A program made the translations under genes and the position numbers. Positions 4,117 to 6,746 of a stretch of DNA of 6,746 nucleotides are shown in pieces. The notes under the pieces were generated by a model. The model did no database searches. It was not told where the DNA came from and saw only the letters and a program-made list of their open reading frames with translations. Source of the stretch: a bacterium. GTDB lineage: Bacteria > Spirochaetota > Spirochaetia > JABEVK01. The stretch spans positions 1-6,746 of the forward strand of contig JAJXVP010000155.1 of assembly GCA_021782055.1 (NCBI GenBank). The letters are read 5' to 3'. Every line of letters begins with the position of its first letter. The stretch's first letter is position 1.

Positions 4117-4367
4117 TACGATAAATCCGCTGGCCTAGCCATATCCCTCAAAACAACTGGCTCCCAATCAACATCGGTATCCATGCCAAGCAAATCTACA
4201 ATAGAAACCTCTTGTCCTGTCAGCTTGCGGTACTCCTGGATGCTCAAAAGAACATGTGCAGGCTTTCCCCTCTCGGTGATGATCACGGGTCCTTTACTTG
4301 CCTCTCTTTTGGCTCTGCTGGAATTTTGATTGAACTCACGACTCGTCACGGTAGTTGTATTTTTCAT
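4116..4367 (-). CDS. Phd/YefM-family antitoxin (VapB partner)
   Basis: The 83-residue protein has the Phd/YefM fold. The N-terminal VTSREFNQNSSRAKREA is followed by GPVIITERGKPAHVLLSIQE, the strand-turn-strand motif 'hhITxRGkPxxVLhs-xEYxxL'. The C-terminal tail (DTDVDWEPVVLRDMARPADL) is acidic to hydrophobic and would bind and block the PIN toxin. GAGG five bases before ATG 4367 serves as ribosome binding site. Antitoxin-first order, one-base overlap with the toxin, and a promoter close to the start make this a standard self-repressing module. A Phd-type antitoxin with a PIN toxin is a known combination. Nothing in it looks damaged. Confidence 0.85.
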   Translation of the reverse strand: MKNTTTVTSREFNQNSSRAKREASKGPVIITERGKPAHVLLSIQEYRKLTGQEVSIVDLLGMDTDVDWEPVVLRDMARPADLS

Positions 4368-4376
4368 ACTAACCTC

Positions 4377-4414
4377 ATTATACCTACAATACTACTTTAT
4401 TTGAAATGACTCAA
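4377..4414 (-). promoter_or_regulatory. Promoter region of the Phd/VapC operon
   Basis: On the minus strand, a consensus TATAAT lies at 4377-4382, but only nine bases before the ATG. A second set, TTGAGT (4409-4414), 17 bases, TATTGT (4386-4391), would give a more usual leader of about 13 bases. One of the two is likely used; which one cannot be decided here. Confidence 0.45.
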
Positions 4415-4465
4415 GAAAAATAGAGTAGTCCATGATGTAGGTTCCCATAAAGGACCCTGGCGCCG

Positions 4466-4645
4466 ATGATCCTTCAGAAGCACGTCCGGGGTGCCTTGCT
4501 GGAAAAAGAGGCCCTCTCTCGTCTCACGGAGTCGGAAAATACCCTTTTCCAGGAACTGGTGAACCACAAGTTTGGTCAGCAGTTACGTCTTGAACAAGAG
4601 CAGATAGGGTTTGAATGGATTGAACGTAAATTAAGGAAAGTGTGA
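4466..4645 (+). CDS. 59-residue ORF of unknown function (repeat copy 3), probably the 3' part of a larger gene
   Basis: The frame from ATG 4466 to TGA 4643-4645 encodes a charged, helical protein (LLEKEALSRLTESENTLFQE, then LVNHKFGQQLRLEQEQIGFE). I do not recognise it. The third-position and nonsense differences from the copies at 1-39 and 3657-3696 show that this frame was once under protein selection. A stop at 4448 blocks extension upstream, and AAGGA at 4449-4453 is a poor ribosome binding site, so this is more likely a gene tail than a complete small gene. The stop codon itself comes from the joined relB fragment (4643-4674). Copy 1 must continue leftward outside the window and would show the full gene. 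Confidence 0.45.
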   Translation: MILQKHVRGALLEKEALSRLTESENTLFQELVNHKFGQQLRLEQEQIGFEWIERKLRKV

Positions 4646-4674
4646 AATTCTTGCTTTTGAAAACCAAAATCAAA
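4643..4674 (+). pseudogene. 32-bp fragment of a relB-type antitoxin gene
   Basis: These 32 bases match 538-569, inside the relB-type gene, at 30 positions and would encode EILAFENQNQ in place of EILAFEDQIQ. There is no relB sequence on either side: repeat copy 3 abuts on the left, unrelated sequence on the right. It is a scrap left by recombination. Confidence 0.6.
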
Positions 4675-4739
4675 TTAAGGTCGTCCCTTATGCGTCTCAA
4701 ATTGTTGTTTGACCTAACTGAGTGAGGTATATTTACCCT

Positions 4740-5432
4740 ATGGCAGAGTGGGTCAAAGCGTATTCGGACATTTTTATCAAATATCTTTTTGGAAGCCCCA
4801 ATTCCAGCGATCTGCTTTTGTCCTTTTTGAACAGCATGCAATCCGCCCATGAGTTTCCGCTTTTGACCTCGGTGGAAGTCCTGAACCCGTTTAACCTGCA
4901 AACAGCGCTGACAGACAAGCTTTCTATCTTGGATATACGAGCCCGCGACCAAGATGACCGGCTTTACAACATTGAAATCCAGGTAACTTCACAGCGAGAT
5001 TATTCTGAACGAAGCCTCTATTACTGGGCTAAGGTCTATTCTGGCCAGTAGTTGCCGGAGGGACACTTTAACACTCAGCTGGAGCGATGGATAGCATATT
5101 TAAAGAACGAAGGGAAGGAGGGTTATGATATGACCATACTACTGAAAGACGATCCTGCGATAGCCAAGGCGCATGAGAGGTACCTAGCTTTTACCAATGA
5201 TGATCAGGCCCGGATGGCCTATGAAGCTCGAATTGCTTTTCAGCGGGACCAGCTTAGCCGTGAAGAAACGGCCAAACAACAAGGTCTTGAACAAGGTCTT
5301 GAACAAGGCATTGAACAGGGTAAGCTTGAAGGTAAGCAAGAAACAGCCCGAAACCTTAAGGCGATTGGTATGAGTATTCAGCATATCTGCCAAGTCACCG
5401 GATTGTCAGTTGATGAGATCGAAAAGCTCTAA
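4740..5432 (+). pseudogene. Rpn/PDDEXK_2-family nuclease-transposase gene, broken by a stop and an internal deletion
   Basis: ATG 4740 opens a frame with the family's N-terminus: YSDIFIKYLFGSP, DKLSILDIRARD and LYNIEIQVTSQRDYSERSLY, then YWAKVYSGQ. Asp65 and Glu79-x-Gln81 fit the PD-(D/E)xK nuclease core. TAG at 5049-5051 interrupts it. The same frame continues to TAA 5430 with LPEG, then QLERWIAYLKNEGKEG and DDPAIAKAHE, and a tail of EQG/EGK repeats ending SIQHICQVTGLSVDEIEKL, the usual C-terminus. Normal proteins are about 280-330 residues; here the part between YSGQL-EG and LERWIAYL (estimated 60-80 residues) is missing. The family is known from recombination-promoting nucleases. The piece from 5052 has only a TTG start and lacks the nuclease core, so activity is probably lost. 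Confidence 0.8.
5283..5342 (+). repeat. Five 12-bp coding repeats (QGLEQG/EGK type)
   Basis: In-frame 12-mers GGTCTTGAACAA (twice, identical), GGCATTGAACAG, GGTAAGCTTGAA and GGTAAGCAAGAA encode the G-x-x-x periodic helix common near the end of Rpn/PDDEXK_2 proteins. The unit gtcttgaacaa also occurs at the break point of the repeated gene (3686-3696, 4587-4597). Confidence 0.75.
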
Positions 5433-5696
5433 GCTATTAGCTATACCCTTGGGCAATGGGATAAGCTGGTAAAGTTCCTGGAGCATGCTGAATTAACTCC
5501 CGATAATAATGTCGCTGAGAACGGCATAAGACCGTATGTCCTGGGACGAAAAAACTGGTTGTTTCATGGGAATGAAAAGGCTGCTGAAGCTTCTTGTCGC
5601 ATCTATACCTTGATTGAGACAGCCAACGCAAATGGGCTTGAACCGTATGAATACCTCAAAAAATTGCTGACTGCTTTACCAGCGGTGGAGTCTTAA
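5433..5696 (+). pseudogene. IS66-family transposase (TnpC), C-terminal 87 residues
   Basis: Immediately after the Rpn stop codon, and in the same frame, the sequence reads AISYTLGQWDKLVKFLEHAE, then TPDNNVAENGIRPYVLGRKN, WLFHGNEKAAEA and IYTLIETANANGLEPYEYLK, ending at TAA 5694-5696. This is the highly conserved end of IS66 DDE transposases, including the DNNxAE motif with the third catalytic acid and the GRKNWLF motif. The complete protein is about 500 residues, so over 80% is missing at the N-terminus and no start codon exists. The junction with the Rpn gene falls at about 5430. This tail ends 61 bases before a typical IS66 terminus (5757). It is a dead element. Confidence 0.9.
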
Positions 5697-5757
5697 AAAA
5701 ATTGGGATTTTTTGCTCCCTTGGAACTTATCGCCACTTGGGAAAAATTGACGCTTAC
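5433..5757 (+). mobile_element. Right-hand remnant of an IS66-family element
   Basis: The element consists of the transposase tail, a short non-coding stretch and a right end finishing TTGACGCTTAC (5747-5757). IS66 elements begin GTAAGCG and end CGCTTAC, so 5751-5757 is the outer end of the right inverted repeat. The bases tgggaacc (5758-5765) would be the 8-bp target duplication, but the left end is not in the window so this cannot be tested. Confidence 0.72.
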
Positions 5758-5765
5758 TGGGAACC

Positions 5766-5989
5766 TCTAAAAATGCAAAAGAAACTTACCAAAATTTCAA
5801 TCTAGGTTAAAATGCCTTTGGTAATGGAGGGATTTCTTAGAACTCTAAATTTCAAAATTTAGGTAAGGACTCACAATTAAACTTCTGACTTGAATTATCC
5901 GGCCATCCTGAAATAATTGACAAAGAAAGTGGGCCGGGTAGCTATTAAAAAAACTCCGCAGGACTCTTGAATGTCGCAGTCGTAAATAA
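5766..5989. other. Intergenic stretch with inverted repeats
   Basis: No gene is seen. It holds CTAAATTT-CA-AAATTTAG (5845-5862), TTACCAAA and TTTGGTAA 23 bases apart (5786-5824), and CCGGCC...GGCCGG with a long loop near 5900-5938. A convincing terminator for the minus-strand operon ending at 5990 is not visible. Confidence 0.4.
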
Positions 5990-6433
5990 TTACCTGATGG
6001 CTGTCCCGCTTTTTTTTTCTTGGAGCAGAACAGGGTCAAGGTTGGGGGTTACAAGGAGAGTCTTTTGGTCTAAAACCCAACCGCCATTTTGGTCTGGGGT
6101 ATACGACAACCGTGAATTGCCTGAAATCAGTTCGGCGGGGACTCCCTTAAGTGCACTCCTTAGGTCTTCAACTTTGGATGGCAACTGATTGTGCTGGGCT
6201 TGGTAATTTCGCACTAAAAGAGTGACATAAAGAGCCGCTTTCCGATCTGCTTGAATTTCATCGGCGAGAATAGGGGCAGAGGCCTTTTGAAAAGCTGTTA
6301 AAGCGTTTTCATATTGAGAATGTGATTTCTGTTCTGAAGCTTGTGCATCTTTGAGACTTGCGGCTAGTTTGGGGTCAGAAATGCCACAACCTGCCAAAGA
6401 GATACAAACCAATGAGATTAAAAGCAGTCGCAT
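5990..6433 (-). CDS. Small predicted lipoprotein with coiled-coil region
   Basis: The 147-residue protein has a lipoprotein signal (MRLLLISLVCISLAGCG): short basic start, hydrophobic core and lipobox LAGC with Cys16 as the lipidated residue. A helical, probably coiled-coil section (about 25-60) leads to a conserved-looking block, EIQADRKAALYVTLLVRNYQ then NQLPSKVEDLRSALKG, and a strand-rich end with GGWVLDQKTLLVT. The QADR...LL..Y.A....P..VEDL pattern is shared with the upstream gene at 6437, so the two are probably diverged duplicates. AAGGAG six bases before ATG 6433 lies inside the end of that gene, three bases beyond its stop, which indicates one operon. The second half vaguely recalls pseudopilin-like C-terminal domains (Y.A....LP....DL), but I assign no function. 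Confidence 0.7.
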   Translation of the reverse strand: MRLLLISLVCISLAGCGISDPKLAASLKDAQASEQKSHSQYENALTAFQKASAPILADEIQADRKAALYVTLLVRNYQAQHNQLPSKVEDLRSALKGVPAELISGNSRLSYTPDQNGGWVLDQKTLLVTPNLDPVLLQEKKSGTAIR

Positions 6434-6436
6434 TTC

Positions 6437-6746
6437 TTACTCCTTGAGCGTAAACACGTGTTGTTCAGTCTGATAAACCAGAAAACCCGAAAAGGGTTGT
6501 GGCAAAGTTCCTAAGCCAAGAGTTTGACTATAGGTTTGTAGGTCCTCCACACCAGTGGGCCACGTTTGTCGCTTGGCATGATAATCCTGACACAACAGGT
6601 TTAAGGTCAATACGAGGTTTCGGTCCGCTTGTTGTTTCCAGGTAGTATCTCCAGAGAGCTGACTTTGGCGCTTTGCTAGACTGTTGATTTGCAAAGCACG
6701 AAAATATAAACGGTCCCGTTCGCTTTCTAGCTTTAGGATTTTTTGT
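6437..6746 (-). CDS. C-terminal part of a coiled-coil protein, paralogue of the downstream lipoprotein; runs off the window
   Basis: The frame is open from the window edge (first complete codon 6745-6743) to TAA 6437-6439, giving 102 residues. It begins with a heptad-like helix (ILKLESERDRLYFRALQ) and contains WKQQADRNLVLTLNLLCQDY followed by WPTGVEDLQTYSQTL, which lines up with ADRKAALYVTLLVRNY and LPSKVEDLRSAL in the downstream lipoprotein. The end (SGFLVYQTEQHVFTLKE) is strand-like. TTG 6694 is an internal codon, not a supported start; the gene continues outside the window. It is co-transcribed with the lipoprotein gene, three bases apart. The function is unknown; a signal peptide or anchor may lie in the missing part. 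Confidence 0.65.
   Translation of the reverse strand, partial: QKILKLESERDRLYFRALQINSLAKRQSQLSGDTTWKQQADRNLVLTLNLLCQDYHAKRQTWPTGVEDLQTYSQTLGLGTLPQPFSGFLVYQTEQHVFTLKE

Noticed and set aside
3657..4597. Integron cassette with attC sites around VapBC
   Set aside because: The flanking repeats are protein-coding direct repeats without the paired inverted core sites of attC, and no integrase is present.
4524..4952. Minus-strand ORF of 142 codons
   Set aside because: It is antisense to repeat copy 3 and the Rpn gene, both supported by homology in the plus frame.
5940..5985. Terminator for the operon ending at 5990
   Set aside because: There is a T-run on the minus strand, but the preceding sequence forms only a short stem with a mismatch.
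5845..6039. Minus-strand ORF of 64 codons
   Set aside because: It overlaps the lipoprotein gene's end in another frame and covers AT-rich palindromes; no support.

Overview
This is a gene-poor accessory or rearranged stretch of a bacterial chromosome or plasmid, probably Gram-negative: it has a Sec signal peptide, an LAGC lipobox protein and an IS66-type insertion sequence. Most of it looks moderately AT-rich. One block (about 1620-2160) is visibly GC-rich and probably has a different origin. I cannot name the species.

Layout. 1-60 is the 3' end of an unrecognised gene (repeat copy 1). 39-246 (minus) is a MazE/MazF-type pair whose toxin is cut off after 24 residues. 383-752 (plus) is a RelB/RelE-type pair whose toxin seems to lack its middle, preceded by a promoter embedded in 10-bp-phased TTGA repeats. 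755-1498 (minus) holds an apparently intact MazE/PemK pair plus a small overlapping downstream ORF. 1489-1614 (minus) is a fragment resembling the C-terminus of a type I restriction HsdM subunit. 1617-2162 (minus) is a GC-rich six-helix membrane protein. 2370-2756 (plus) is a secreted helical protein followed by a hairpin. 2782-3640 is mostly non-coding, with a 44-codon ORF with a strong ribosome binding site, a textbook terminator and a palindrome-rich zone. 3682-4367 (minus) is an intact Phd/PIN (VapBC-type) pair. 4466-4645 (plus) is repeat copy 3, joined to a 32-bp relB fragment. 4740-5432 is a broken Rpn/PDDEXK nuclease-transposase gene, fused at its stop codon to the tail of an IS66 transposase that ends at a recognisable IS66 terminus (5757). 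5990-6746 (minus) is an operon of two related coiled-coil proteins, one a lipoprotein.

How it fits together. The window is a toxin-antitoxin cluster in which intact and damaged modules lie side by side. The same 3'-terminal gene segment occurs three times (1-39, 3657-3696, 4558-4627), each time at the edge of a toxin-antitoxin module or a fragment of one. Copies 2 and 3 bracket the VapBC pair as 40-bp direct repeats with 38 matches. This suggests repeated recombination at this segment, with toxin-antitoxin, Rpn and IS66 pieces joined at its ends. No complete new defence system is visible. The most unusual content is the junction pattern, the phased operator in front of relB, and the structured region at 3048-3512.
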